DNA from: Streptomyces roseoviridis
GTDB lineage: Bacteria; Actinomycetota; Actinomycetes; Streptomycetales; Streptomycetaceae
Direction: 5' to 3'
Assembly (NCBI RefSeq): GCF_039535235.1
Contig: NZ_BAAAWU010000001.1
Coordinates: 4,464,001 to 4,528,000 of the forward strand
Length of the DNA stretch: 64,000 nt
Of this stretch, positions 8,729-16,620 are shown in pieces (position 1 is the first letter of the stretch; every line of letters begins with the position of its first letter). The translations under genes and the position numbers were made by a program. Below the pieces are notes generated by a model. That model was not told where the DNA came from, ran no database searches, and saw only the letters and a list, made by a program, of their open reading frames with translations.

Positions 8729-9490
8729 ATGGGCGCGGGGCACGCGCACAAGCTGTACCGGCGAGGGGACTCGCCGGTCCACCGGCTGCCCCCGCACACC
8801 AAGCTCGCCGCCGTCTTCGCCTTCGTCGTCGTGGTCGTCGCCACGCCCCGCGAGGCGATGTGGGCCTTCGGCGTGTACGCGCTGCTGCTCGCCGCCGTCG
8901 CGGCCGTAGCCCGCGTTCCGGCCGGCTTCGTCCTGCGGCGGCTGCTGATCGAGATCCCGTTCGTCACCTTCGCGCTGCTCATGCCCTTCGTGGTGCCCGG
9001 GGAACAGACCACCGTCCTCGGCGTCGAGCTGAGCGTGCCCGGACTGTGGGGCGCCTGGAACGTCCTCGCCAAGGGCACCCTCGGCGTCGCCGCCTCCGTC
9101 CTGCTCGCCGCCACCACCGAGCTGCGCGCCCTGCTCCTCGGCCTCCAGCGCCTCGGGCTCCCGTCGCTGCTCGTCCAGATCGCCTCCTTCATGATCCGGT
9201 ACGGCGACGTCATCACCGACGAGATGCGCCGCATGTCGATCGCCCGCCGCTCGCGCGGGTTCGAGGCCCGGGGCGTACGGCACTGGGGCGTCCTCGCCAA
9301 GACCGCCGGCGCCCTCTTCATCCGCTCGTACGAACGCGGGGAACGGGTGCACCTGGCCATGGTCAGCCGGGGCTACACCGGCTCGATGCCCGTCATCGAC
9401 GAGGTCGCCGCGACCGCCGCCCAGTGGCGGCACGCGGCCGCGCTCCCGCTCGCCGCCCTGCTGATCTGCCTCCTCGGATGGACGCTATGA
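8729..9490 (+). CDS. cbiQ: ECF transporter T component CbiQ/NikQ
   Basis: A 253-residue integral membrane protein that couples the ATPase to CbiM. The family hallmarks are the early DSPVHRLPPHTKL segment, several transmembrane helices and the coupling motif near the C-terminus (MSIARRSRGFEARG, the 'A-R-G' motif that contacts the ATPase). ATG at 8729 follows the cbiM stop by one base. The stop overlaps the cbiO start (ATGA), which indicates translational coupling. Confidence 0.92.
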   Translation: MGAGHAHKLYRRGDSPVHRLPPHTKLAAVFAFVVVVVATPREAMWAFGVYALLLAAVAAVARVPAGFVLRRLLIEIPFVTFALLMPFVVPGEQTTVLGVELSVPGLWGAWNVLAKGTLGVAASVLLAATTELRALLLGLQRLGLPSLLVQIASFMIRYGDVITDEMRRMSIARRSRGFEARGVRHWGVLAKTAGALFIRSYERGERVHLAMVSRGYTGSMPVIDEVAATAAQWRHAAALPLAALLICLLGWTL

Positions 9491-10245
9491 CCCACCCCGG
9501 AACCCCGCCCCCTTCCCTCGACGTCCGGGGCCTCGCCTACGCCTACCCCGACGGCCACCAGGCCCTCTTCGGGGTGAACCTGACCGTCGGCCGCGGCGAG
9601 CGGGTCGCCCTGCTCGGCCCCAACGGCGCGGGCAAGACCACCCTCGTCCTCCACCTCAACGGCATCCTCACCGGCGGCGCGGGCTCCGTCACCGTCGCCG
9701 GGCTGCCCGTCGGCAAGCAGCACATGGCCGAGATCCGGCGCCGGGTCGGCATCGTGTTCCAGGACCCCGACGACCAGCTGTTCATGCCGACCGTCCGCGA
9801 GGACGTGGCCTTCGGGCCGGCGGCGGCCGGGGTGCGGGGCGCCGAGCTGGAGGCGGTCGTCCACAAGGCGCTGGCGCGGGTCGGGATGGCGGAGTTCGCC
9901 GACCGGCCCCCGCACCACCTCTCCTTCGGCCAGCGGCGCCGGGTGGCCGTGGCGACCGTCCTCGCCATGGAGCCGGAGATCCTCGTCCTCGACGAGCCGT
10001 CCTCCAACCTGGACCCGGCCTCGCGCCGCGAGCTCGCCGACGTCCTGCGCTCCCTGGACGTCACCGTCCTCATGGTCACCCACGACCTGCCGTACGCCCT
10101 GGAGCTCTGCCCGCGCTCGGTGATCCTCAGCGAGGGCGTGATCGCCGCGGACGGGCGGACCGCCGACATCCTGGGCGACGAGGAGCTCATGGCCCGGCAC
10201 CGCCTGGAACTGCCGTACGGCTTCGTGCCCAGCTCGGTGGCCTGA
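9487..10245 (+). CDS. cbiO: ECF transporter ATP-binding protein CbiO/NikO
   Basis: A 252-residue ABC ATPase with Walker A GPNGAGKTT, Q-loop region VFQDPDDQLF (typical of ECF ATPases), signature LSFGQRRRVAVA, Walker B ILVLDEPSSNLDP and H-loop MVTHDLPYA. It starts at ATG 9487 overlapping the end of cbiQ; an in-frame ATG 9 bp upstream is the alternative. It powers the CbiMQ complex. No second ATPase is encoded nearby, so it probably works as a homodimer. Confidence 0.93.
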   Translation: MTHPGTPPPSLDVRGLAYAYPDGHQALFGVNLTVGRGERVALLGPNGAGKTTLVLHLNGILTGGAGSVTVAGLPVGKQHMAEIRRRVGIVFQDPDDQLFMPTVREDVAFGPAAAGVRGAELEAVVHKALARVGMAEFADRPPHHLSFGQRRRVAVATVLAMEPEILVLDEPSSNLDPASRRELADVLRSLDVTVLMVTHDLPYALELCPRSVILSEGVIAADGRTADILGDEELMARHRLELPYGFVPSSVA

Positions 10246-10329
10246 GCGGCCCGCGCCCGGTCGGGGCCCCGGAATCGGCGCGGCTCGTCCCCCGTTGCAC
10301 CATGGGGAGTCGGTCGTACGAGAGGAAGA

Positions 10330-11517
10330 GTGGACCAGGTGGACGTCCGGGGCACGGTGGCGGCGGGATTCGAGCCGGTCAGGGACGCGTTCCTGAACAA
10401 CTTCGAGCAGCGGGGCGAGCGGGGCGCGGCGGTCGCGGTGTACCGGGACGGCACGAAGGTCGTCGACCTGTGGGCAGGGACGCGGGATGCCGACGGCGGA
10501 GAGGGGACCGGGGACGCGCCATGGGCCGTGGACACTGCCCAGGTCGTCCGCTCGGCCACCAAGGGCGTCGCCGCGGCCGTCCCGCTGCTCCTGCACCAGC
10601 GCGGTCAGCTCGACCTGGACGCGCCGGTCGCCACGTACTGGCCCGAGTTCAAGGCGGCCGGCAAGGACCGCGTGACCGTACGCCAGATGCTCGCCCACCG
10701 GGCGGGCGTGCCGGTCCTCGACCGCCCGCTGACCCTCGCCGAGGCGGTCGACCTGGAGACCGCCACCGCCGCGATCGCCGCCCAGGCCCCCGCCTGGGAG
10801 CCCGGCACCGCCCACGGCTACCACGCCCACACCTTCAGCTGGCTGCTGGCCGGCCTGGTCCACCGGGTCACCGGCCGCACCATAGGCCGCTGGGTCGCCG
10901 AGGAGATCGCCCGGCCGCTCGGCCTCGACCTGTGGATCGGACTGCCCGCCGAAGAGGCCCACCGGGCCGGCCGCCTCGGCCCGGTCGAGGAGCGCGAACC
11001 GGCCGACAGCCCGGCGCTGAAGCTCCGCCCCAAGCCCGCCGTCACCGCCGCCTACCAGGACCCGCAGTCGCTCACCCGCCGGGCCTTCGGGGTCATCGAC
11101 CCCCGCCCCGACGAGAACGACCCGGTCTACCGCGCCGCCGAACTCCCCGGCTCGGCCGGCGTCGCCACCGCCCGCGCGCTGGCCCGCTTCTACGCGGCCA
11201 CCCTGGGCCCGGTCGACGGCGGCCCCCGCCTCTTCGCCCCGGCGACCCTCACGCTGGCCCGCACCGAGGAGTCCGCGGGCCCCGACCGCGTCCTCGTCGT
11301 GGGCACCCGCTTCGGCCTCGGCCACATGCTCCACGGCCCGGCCTCCCCCCTCCTCGGCCCCTCCTCCTTCGGCCACCCCGGCCGCGGCGGCTCCCTCGGC
11401 CTCGCCGACCCGGACACGGGCATCGCCTTCGGTTACGTCACCAACGGCATGCGCAGGACCGTCACCGCCGACCCCCGCGCCCAGGCTCTGCTCAAGGCGG
11501 TCCGGGCGTCGCTGTGA
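10330..11517 (+). CDS. Serine hydrolase of the beta-lactamase/esterase (class C-like) fold
   Basis: A 395-residue cytoplasmic-looking protein without a signal peptide. The nucleophile motif S75-x-x-K78 is present (RSATKG), and a tyrosine-containing segment (HGYHAHTFSW) takes the place of the YxN motif. This is the pattern of EstB-like esterases rather than true beta-lactamases. A late glycine-rich segment (FGHPGRGGSLGLADP) fits the third motif, where many esterases have HxG/WGG. The start is GTG at 10330 behind GAGAGGAAG. It stands alone between cbiO and a convergent operon. The substrate is unknown. Confidence 0.88.
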   Translation: MDQVDVRGTVAAGFEPVRDAFLNNFEQRGERGAAVAVYRDGTKVVDLWAGTRDADGGEGTGDAPWAVDTAQVVRSATKGVAAAVPLLLHQRGQLDLDAPVATYWPEFKAAGKDRVTVRQMLAHRAGVPVLDRPLTLAEAVDLETATAAIAAQAPAWEPGTAHGYHAHTFSWLLAGLVHRVTGRTIGRWVAEEIARPLGLDLWIGLPAEEAHRAGRLGPVEEREPADSPALKLRPKPAVTAAYQDPQSLTRRAFGVIDPRPDENDPVYRAAELPGSAGVATARALARFYAATLGPVDGGPRLFAPATLTLARTEESAGPDRVLVVGTRFGLGHMLHGPASPLLGPSSFGHPGRGGSLGLADPDTGIAFGYVTNGMRRTVTADPRAQALLKAVRASL

Positions 11518-11573
11518 CGGCGTGACGGCCGCACCGGGCGGGACCCTTGTCGATACGAGGAGCCGAGCGGGGA

Positions 11574-12224
11574 CTAGCCGGCGACCAAGCGGCTGGTGAA
11601 ACCCTGGGCGCGCAGCCGCTCGTAGGCCGCGGCGACCGCCTCCGGGATCTCCGTCTCGATCATGAACCCCCGCGCGGGGTAGACCATCAGGCGCTGCACC
11701 GCCCCGACGAGCATGTCGAGGACCAGCCGGGTGTCGCCGATCGTCGTCACGTAGTCGTCGAGCGACATCGGCGAGGACGCGCTGACGATCTCCACGTCCG
11801 GCCAGAGCCTGCGGGCCGTCGCATACGCCCTGCGCTCCTCGTACGGCTTGCTGACGAGGAGCACGGAGGCCACGTCGACGCCGTGCCCGGCAAGCAACTC
11901 CCGGGAGAACCGGATGTTCTCGCCCGTGTTGCGAGCCCTCGGCTCGACGAGCACCGCCGACGACGGCACTCCCAGCTCCAGCGCCCGCTCCCGGTAGTGC
12001 TCCGCCTCTCCTCGGGGCATCCGCGCCGCCGTCGTGCGGCTGGTGGCGCCGGTGAAGACGATGAGGGGCACCAGGCCGCGCCGGTACAGCCCGACCGCCA
12101 CATCGGCTACGCCCAGGTCGTGGCTGCCGAGCCCGACCGCCACCGAGCAAGGCCGCGGAACGTGTCCCATCCGCTGGAAGTCCCACAGCAATTGGGCATC
12201 GGCCCATGCCGACGCGGAGATCAC
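11574..12224 (-). CDS. YdcF/SanA/ElyC family (DUF218) protein
   Basis: A 216-residue protein of the DUF218 fold. It shows the conserved early LGSHDLGVADVAVGLYRRGLVPLIVFTGATS segment, the central GEAEHYRERALELGVPSSAVLVEPRARNTGENI segment with the 'E-x-x-A-x-NT-x-EN' pattern, and VLLVSKPYEERRA. Members act in envelope or polysaccharide metabolism, or are small soluble proteins of unknown role. It has no membrane segment. The start is GTG at 12224, overlapping the GntR stop (GTGA), with GGGGAGG upstream. It is therefore in an operon with, and translationally coupled to, the regulator. Confidence 0.88.
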   Translation of the reverse strand: MISASAWADAQLLWDFQRMGHVPRPCSVAVGLGSHDLGVADVAVGLYRRGLVPLIVFTGATSRTTAARMPRGEAEHYRERALELGVPSSAVLVEPRARNTGENIRFSRELLAGHGVDVASVLLVSKPYEERRAYATARRLWPDVEIVSASSPMSLDDYVTTIGDTRLVLDMLVGAVQRLMVYPARGFMIETEIPEAVAAAYERLRAQGFTSRLVAG

Positions 12225-13009
12225 GACGCCTCCCCGGTGGAGCTGTCGGGCACCGTGAAGTCGTAGCTCCAGGCGAACCGGGTGGCCGCGTGGACGCCGA
12301 CGGCGAACTCGACGACCGTGCCGTCCGCCGTGTACGCGGTCCGGTGCAGCTCCATGACCCATTCCCCCGGTGCCAGTTGCAGCAGCGTGGCTTCGTCGGG
12401 TGTGGCCGGCCGGGCGCGCAGTTCCTCGCGCATACGGTCGATCTCGTGGCCCGCGTCGTACAGCACGCGGAACCCGCCGCCCGGGCCGGCGGGCCCGGGG
12501 CTCGGGTCGACGAGCCGCGTCCCTTCGACGTGTTCGGGGCGGTAGTAGCTGGTCAGCGTATGGGTTGGTCGGCCGTTCTCCCTGACCAGGCGGGCCCTCG
12601 CGTAGACCTCCGCGCCGTCGGGGAGGCCGTACGCGGCGGCGACGAGCGCGGGTGCCGTCACGCGGGCCACGGTCTGCGTCTGATCGCCCCGCTTGAACGT
12701 CCGGCCGGAAGCGACGCGGTCGGCGATGAAGGCGACCTCGTCCCCGTCCCGCCACTTCGCCTTGTCGTAGCGGGCGATGCCGAGCCGCTTGAGCGGCGCC
12801 TGCTCCCGTACGACCGTCCCGTGTCCTCGCGACGAGGTGACGAGCCCCTCAGCCTCCAGCGCCTTGTAGGCGGCGTGGACGGTGGACTTCGATCCTTCAC
12901 CCGCCTGGACAAGGTCCCGGATGTGCGGAAGCCGCTGCCCGGCCGCGTACTCGCCGTTCCTGATGCGCTCGGCCAGTTTGTCGGCCAGTTCCCGCCACTT
13001 GGGTGCCAC
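12221..13009 (-). CDS. GntR family transcriptional regulator (HutC subfamily, UTRA domain)
   Basis: A 262-residue regulator. It has an N-terminal winged helix (residues about 3-70: RELADKLAERIRNGEYAAGQRLPHIRDLVQAGEGSKSTVHAAYKALEAEGLV) and a C-terminal UTRA ligand domain ending in a typical MELHRTAYTADGTVVEFAVGVH segment. GTG at 13009 was chosen because AGGAG lies 5 bp upstream; an ATG 18 bases earlier (13027) has no ribosome binding site. Two strong palindromes lie just upstream and are the probable operators. It is co-transcribed with the YdcF gene. Confidence 0.9.
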   Translation of the reverse strand: MAPKWRELADKLAERIRNGEYAAGQRLPHIRDLVQAGEGSKSTVHAAYKALEAEGLVTSSRGHGTVVREQAPLKRLGIARYDKAKWRDGDEVAFIADRVASGRTFKRGDQTQTVARVTAPALVAAAYGLPDGAEVYARARLVRENGRPTHTLTSYYRPEHVEGTRLVDPSPGPAGPGGGFRVLYDAGHEIDRMREELRARPATPDEATLLQLAPGEWVMELHRTAYTADGTVVEFAVGVHAATRFAWSYDFTVPDSSTGEAS

Positions 13010-13039
13010 AGCAGCTCCTTTCGCCATCAGAAGTCAACC

Positions 13040-13073
13040 ACAGTCCCAGGACTGTTGACAGTCCCGGGACTGT
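13040..13073. promoter_or_regulatory. Twin palindromic operators upstream of gntR
   Basis: Two 16-bp palindromes stand 18 bp apart: 13040-13055 (ACAGTCCC/AGGACTGT, one central mismatch) and 13058-13073 (ACAGTCCCGGGACTGT, perfect). A TTGACA hexamer spans 13055-13060 between them. The spacing of under two helical turns suggests cooperative binding, most simply by the GntR protein encoded next to it. Confidence 0.75.
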
Positions 13074-13083
13074 GGTCCAATCT

Positions 13084-13425
13084 CTCCCTGTCGAGCTCGC
13101 GGTCCTAGGGCAGCGACTCGAAACAGAGGACGTTGCCAACGCCGTCCGGCACGGTCGCGTCAGAGGGAGGGAGATCGAGACGCGCTTCCTGCGGTTGCCG
13201 GACGCGGTCCGGATCGAGGTGCACGACGCCTCGGAGAAGCGCCCGATGGTGGCGTTGCCGGACGACAGCGCTGAGGGAGGCTGGGGCTTACTACTGGTGG
13301 AGGTGCTGTCGGCGAAGTGGGGCGTCTCTGGCCGTCGGGGGGTGGGCAAAGTCGTGTGGGCGGAACTGCCGGCCCCCACGGAGGGCTCAAGCTGCCACAC
13401 CGATGCGTCCGTTGGCGACGCGTGA
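13084..13425 (+). pseudogene. Truncated ATP-binding (RsbW-like HATPase) regulatory protein gene
   Basis: The frame encodes the second half of a Streptomyces HATPase_c/anti-sigma-like regulator: VANAVRHGRVRGREIETRFLRLPDAVRIEVHDAS, then GGWGLLLVEVLSAKWGVSGRRGVGKVVWAEL. The N-terminal segment that normally precedes the N-box is absent. The sequence runs directly into the GntR promoter region, and no plausible start codon with a ribosome binding site exists. A TTA codon (13288-13290) is present, rare in this genome type. I read it as a 5'-deleted remnant, probably created when the GntR/YdcF operon arrived. A short expressed protein from an internal start cannot be excluded. Confidence 0.6.
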
Positions 13426-13474
13426 CCGGCGCGGCCACCCGGAGAGGGCCGACCGCTGGAGACCGTCGTCCGGC

Positions 13475-13861
13475 CTAGAGGCGGACGAACCCGGCGACGC
13501 GCGGCGAGAAGGTCAGTTCGCACTGCTCGCCGAGGGCCGCGCGGATGCCCTCGGTGACGTCGGCGTCCGGGTGGCCGAAGACCTCGAAGCGTTCCACCCG
13601 GCAGTGCTCCATGACCTCCTGGATGTACGGGTCCGACAGCCGCCAGTGAGTGCGGACCGCGTCGGAGTCGCGGTAGAGCTGGAAGCTGTGGGCGAGCATC
13701 CGGTCCTCGTCCACGAAGGTCTGCACCATCAGCTGGGGGCCGTGCCGCCGGGCGAAGGAGACGGCCCGTTCGATGGCGGACCGGAACTCGTCCAGGTGGC
13801 CCGCGGTGATGCGCATGGTGTTGCGGAAGAGCAGGATCGCGTCGTCGTCGTGAGGAATCAT
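13475..13861 (-). CDS. Hypothetical protein, possible dimeric alpha/beta-barrel
   Basis: A 128-residue soluble protein that I cannot name. The pattern LFRNTMRITAGHLDEFRSAIERAVSFARRHGPQLMVQTFVDEDRMLAHSFQLYRDSDAVRTHW looks like antibiotic-biosynthesis-monooxygenase-type ferredoxin-like folds (a strand, a long helix, then 'F-x-L-Y-x-D-x-x-A-x-x-x-H'). That is only a resemblance. The start is ATG 13861, which overlaps the stop of the upstream EamA remnant (ATGA). Confidence 0.7.
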   Translation of the reverse strand: MIPHDDDAILLFRNTMRITAGHLDEFRSAIERAVSFARRHGPQLMVQTFVDEDRMLAHSFQLYRDSDAVRTHWRLSDPYIQEVMEHCRVERFEVFGHPDADVTEGIRAALGEQCELTFSPRVAGFVRL

Positions 13862-14090
13862 GGGCCCGAGCCTCGGCCCTCAAGCGCGCTTGAGGTCAAC
13901 CCCCTTGGCGCCCGGCCCCACGCCGGTCGGCTCGCGTACAGCATCAGGCCGATGCCCAGCACCATCAGCCCCGCCGCCGTCACTCGCGGGGCGCCGAAGC
14001 GTTCCTTGCAGAAGAGCGCTCGGACGGCGGCGCCCACGATGACGGAGGACTCCCGCAGTGCCGCGACCGGGGCCAGCGGGGCGGGTCCGG
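13858..14090 (-). pseudogene. EamA/DMT-family transporter remnant (C-terminal end only)
   Basis: In one minus-strand frame the sequence reads PLAPVAALRESSVIVGAAVRALFCKERFGAPRVTAAGLMVLGIGLMLYASR. This is the last two membrane helices of an EamA-family drug/metabolite transporter. The usual first eight helices and any start codon are missing; upstream lies the YbaK gene end. The frame stops at a TGA (13858-13860) that overlaps the ATG of the next gene. It is a decayed gene that once headed an operon with the 128-residue protein. Confidence 0.65.
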
Positions 14091-14109
14091 GCCGCCGTGA
14101 CCAGCGGCG

Positions 14110-14610
14110 TCACGCCGTCCGCTCGCGCACGTCCACCAGCGTGCCGCCCGCGTGGGCGACCAGCGACTTCGGGTCCAGGGCGAACACGGTGTGCGGGTTA
14201 CCGGCCGCCGCCCACACCACCTCGTGGTCGAGCAGCCCGCGGTCGGCCAGCACCCGGGTCCGCGTGCGGTGCCCGAACGGCGGGACCCCGCCGATCGCGT
14301 ACCCCGTGGTCTCCCGCACGGCCCTGGCGTCGGCGCGCGTGACCTCCCCCGCGCCCAGCTCCTCGCGCACCCGCTCCACGTCCACCCGTGAGGCACCGTC
14401 CATCAGGACCAGCACCGGCACCCCGTCCGCGGCGAAGACCAGCGACTTCACGATCTCCGACACCTCGCAGCCGATGGCCTCGGCGGCCTGCTGCGCGGTG
14501 CGGGTCTCGTCCGGGAAGCGGCGGAGCTCGACATCGAGCTCGAGCTCCTCCAGGGCGGCGGCGAACCGGGGGTGGGCGAGCGACAGTGCGGGCGAGTCAG
14601 ACGTCGTCAT
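14110..14610 (-). CDS. YbaK/ProX-type aminoacyl-tRNA deacylase family protein
   Basis: A 166-residue protein of the YbaK/INS domain family, which clears mischarged aminoacyl-tRNAs. Visible hallmarks are the early RRFPDETRTAQQAAEAIGCEVSEIVKSLVFAADGVPVLVLMDGASRVD with the conserved Lys of 'IVKSL', then ATGYAIGGVPPFGH-type sequence (here TTGYAIGGVPPFGH) and VWAAAGNPHTVFALDP. Start ATG at 14610 was preferred over the longer frame because the family begins about here and GGGGG lies upstream. It is monocistronic or follows nothing obvious. Confidence 0.9.
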   Translation of the reverse strand: MTTSDSPALSLAHPRFAAALEELELDVELRRFPDETRTAQQAAEAIGCEVSEIVKSLVFAADGVPVLVLMDGASRVDVERVREELGAGEVTRADARAVRETTGYAIGGVPPFGHRTRTRVLADRGLLDHEVVWAAAGNPHTVFALDPKSLVAHAGGTLVDVRERTA

Positions 14611-14838
14611 GCCCCCGCACGCTAGCGGTACGTGCACGGGGCACGCGACGGGTTTCCAGGCAGCGGACCCCGCCGCACCGGTGGCCCGGGCGCGCTCCGG
14701 CCCCACGTGCCCCGCCCCGGCCTGCCGGGCCCTGCCGGTCCCGTGGCCGCCCCCGCCTGCCGTGCCCTGCCGCGCGCCCTGCCGGTCCCGTGCCCCGCGC
14801 CGGCCTGCCGCGCCCGGCCGGACCGTCACCCGTCCGGC
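14611..14838. repeat. Intergenic region with CCTGCCG-type repeats
   Basis: This region between two minus-strand genes has several short direct repeats of CCTGCCGTGCC/CCTGCCGGGCC type (about 14725-14815). No reading frame with family resemblance was seen. It must contain the promoter of the YbaK gene, which I could not identify. Confidence 0.4.
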
Positions 14839-16470
14839 CTATCCGGCCTTCAGCACCTGCGCCACCACCGGCCCCGCCGCGTCCCCGCCGTGGCCGCCGC
14901 CCTCCACGAAGGACGCGGCCGCGAGATCACCCGCGAAGCCGGTGAACCACGAGTCGGACACCTGCTGCCCGTCGACCTCCGCCGAGCCGGTCTTCGCGCC
15001 CTTGTCGCCGCCGACCGAGGCCATCGCGTCCGCCCCCGTGCCGCTGGTCGCCGTGCGCCGCATCATGTCGCGCAGGTGCCGGGCCACCGAGTCCGGCAGC
15101 CGGCGCTCGGCCCGCGCGAACTCGCGGTCGTCCAGGTCCTCGGCGACCAGGTACGGCTGCCGGAAGCGGCCGTCCTTCGCCGTCGCGGTGATCGAGGCGA
15201 CGTTCAGCGGGTTCATCGTGACCGTGCCCTGGCCGATGTACTGCTCCGCCGCCGCGCCGCCCGTCGCCTCCGGGACGGAGCCGTCGACCGACGGGATGCC
15301 CGTCTGCCAGTCCAGGCCGATGCCGAAGACCTCCTTCGCCTCCCGGGCCAGGGCGGAGTCGTCGCCGACGTCGTCGATCTTCTTGATGAAGGCCGTGTTG
15401 CAGGACCGGGCGAAGCTCTCCGCGAAGGTCGCCCCGGTCAGCGAGAAGCGCTTCAGGTTCTCGATCGTCCGGCCGTGGTACATGGCCTCGGGCGGACACT
15501 CCGTCACCTGGTCCGCCCTCACGAGCCCCTTCTCCAGGAGCAGCGCGGCCGTCACGATCTTCAGCGTGGAGCCGGGCGCCTTCGCGCCGGAGAACGCCGT
15601 GTTGAAGCCGCCGGCCGGGCTGTTCGCCACCGCCCGCACCGCGCCCGTCGACGGCTGGATCGCCACCACCGACGCCTTCCCGTACCGGGCGACCGCCTTC
15701 TCGGCCGCCGCCTGCACGTCGGCGTCGATCGTCGTCCGCAGCTTCCCCGGCTCGCCCTTGTCGAGGGTGAGGAGCGTGGTGGCCGGGGCGCCCTCGACGC
15801 CCGGGTCGACGAAGACCTCGATGCCCGGCTTGCCGCCCGTGGTCGCCCCGTACCGCTCGCGCAGCTGCTCCAGGACCGGCCCGAGCGACGGGTACTTCTC
15901 CGCCGTCAGCACCCGGCCCTTGTGGTCGACGGCCTGGATCCCTCCCGTCCTCGCGCCGCCCGTGCGGATCGAGGCGCCCTTCGTGAGCCGGGGGTGCAGC
16001 ACCGCCGGCTGCCAGTCGACCAGCGGCCGACCGGTGGTGAGCCCGCGCACCACGGTGAGCCGCGAGGCGTACGTCCAGGGCTTCGAGACGCCCTTGTACG
16101 TGACGGTCGCCTTCACGGTGAACGGCACCGTCGACCCGGTCGCCGGGCCCGGCGTGATCGTCGCGGCCGAGACCTTCGCCTCCTCGCCGAAGCCCGCCAG
16201 GGCCGGTCCGGCCTCCACCGGGTTGTTGGTGAGCTGGGCGGCGCGCTCGGGTTCCCCGCCGGCCCAGGCGGCGAGGAAGTCCCCGGCCGTCCCGGTCACC
16301 TCCTCCGAGGTGACCGGCCCCGTCCTCTTCGCCTCGACGCCGGACTGCGTGCCGGTGCCCCCGGTCCCTCCCGTGATCCCGTTCCAGAGGTTGTAGCCCC
16401 CGTAACCGACCCCGCTCGCCACGACGACGAAGACTCCTCCGACGATCGCGATCTTGGCCCCACTGCGCAT
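14839..16470 (-). CDS. Class B penicillin-binding protein (transpeptidase)
   Basis: A 543-residue membrane-anchored peptidoglycan transpeptidase. One N-terminal membrane helix (about residues 6-30) is followed by an NTF2-like MecA-N-type domain, a dimerisation region and the transpeptidase domain. Its three motifs are S301-T-L-K304, S356-C-N358 and K493-T-G495. It acts outside the membrane in cell-wall cross-linking. The length is usual for actinomycete PBPs of this subgroup. An SsgA-like gene, a family that works with PBPs, lies about 7 kb upstream in the window. Confidence 0.93.
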   Translation of the reverse strand: MRSGAKIAIVGGVFVVVASGVGYGGYNLWNGITGGTGGTGTQSGVEAKRTGPVTSEEVTGTAGDFLAAWAGGEPERAAQLTNNPVEAGPALAGFGEEAKVSAATITPGPATGSTVPFTVKATVTYKGVSKPWTYASRLTVVRGLTTGRPLVDWQPAVLHPRLTKGASIRTGGARTGGIQAVDHKGRVLTAEKYPSLGPVLEQLRERYGATTGGKPGIEVFVDPGVEGAPATTLLTLDKGEPGKLRTTIDADVQAAAEKAVARYGKASVVAIQPSTGAVRAVANSPAGGFNTAFSGAKAPGSTLKIVTAALLLEKGLVRADQVTECPPEAMYHGRTIENLKRFSLTGATFAESFARSCNTAFIKKIDDVGDDSALAREAKEVFGIGLDWQTGIPSVDGSVPEATGGAAAEQYIGQGTVTMNPLNVASITATAKDGRFRQPYLVAEDLDDREFARAERRLPDSVARHLRDMMRRTATSGTGADAMASVGGDKGAKTGSAEVDGQQVSDSWFTGFAGDLAAASFVEGGGHGGDAAGPVVAQVLKAG

Positions 16471-16620
16471 GGCTGCGCCTCCCTCCCCCGGTGGCCCTCT
16501 CGGCAGCCTAGGCGGCAGGAGTGACGATCGGCGACGGTCGTTACCGGAAAGCGACCAACCCGTCTGTTTCCGGCTCGGCCCGGCGCCGGCGGCGCCCGGT
16601 GCCGCGCCCCGTCCGGCCCG

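Noticed and set aside
13055..13060. TTGACA as the -35 box of the truncated ATPase gene
   Set aside because: No good -10 hexamer follows at 16-18 bp on the plus strand and the gene lacks a start; the hexamer may be only the spacer between operators.
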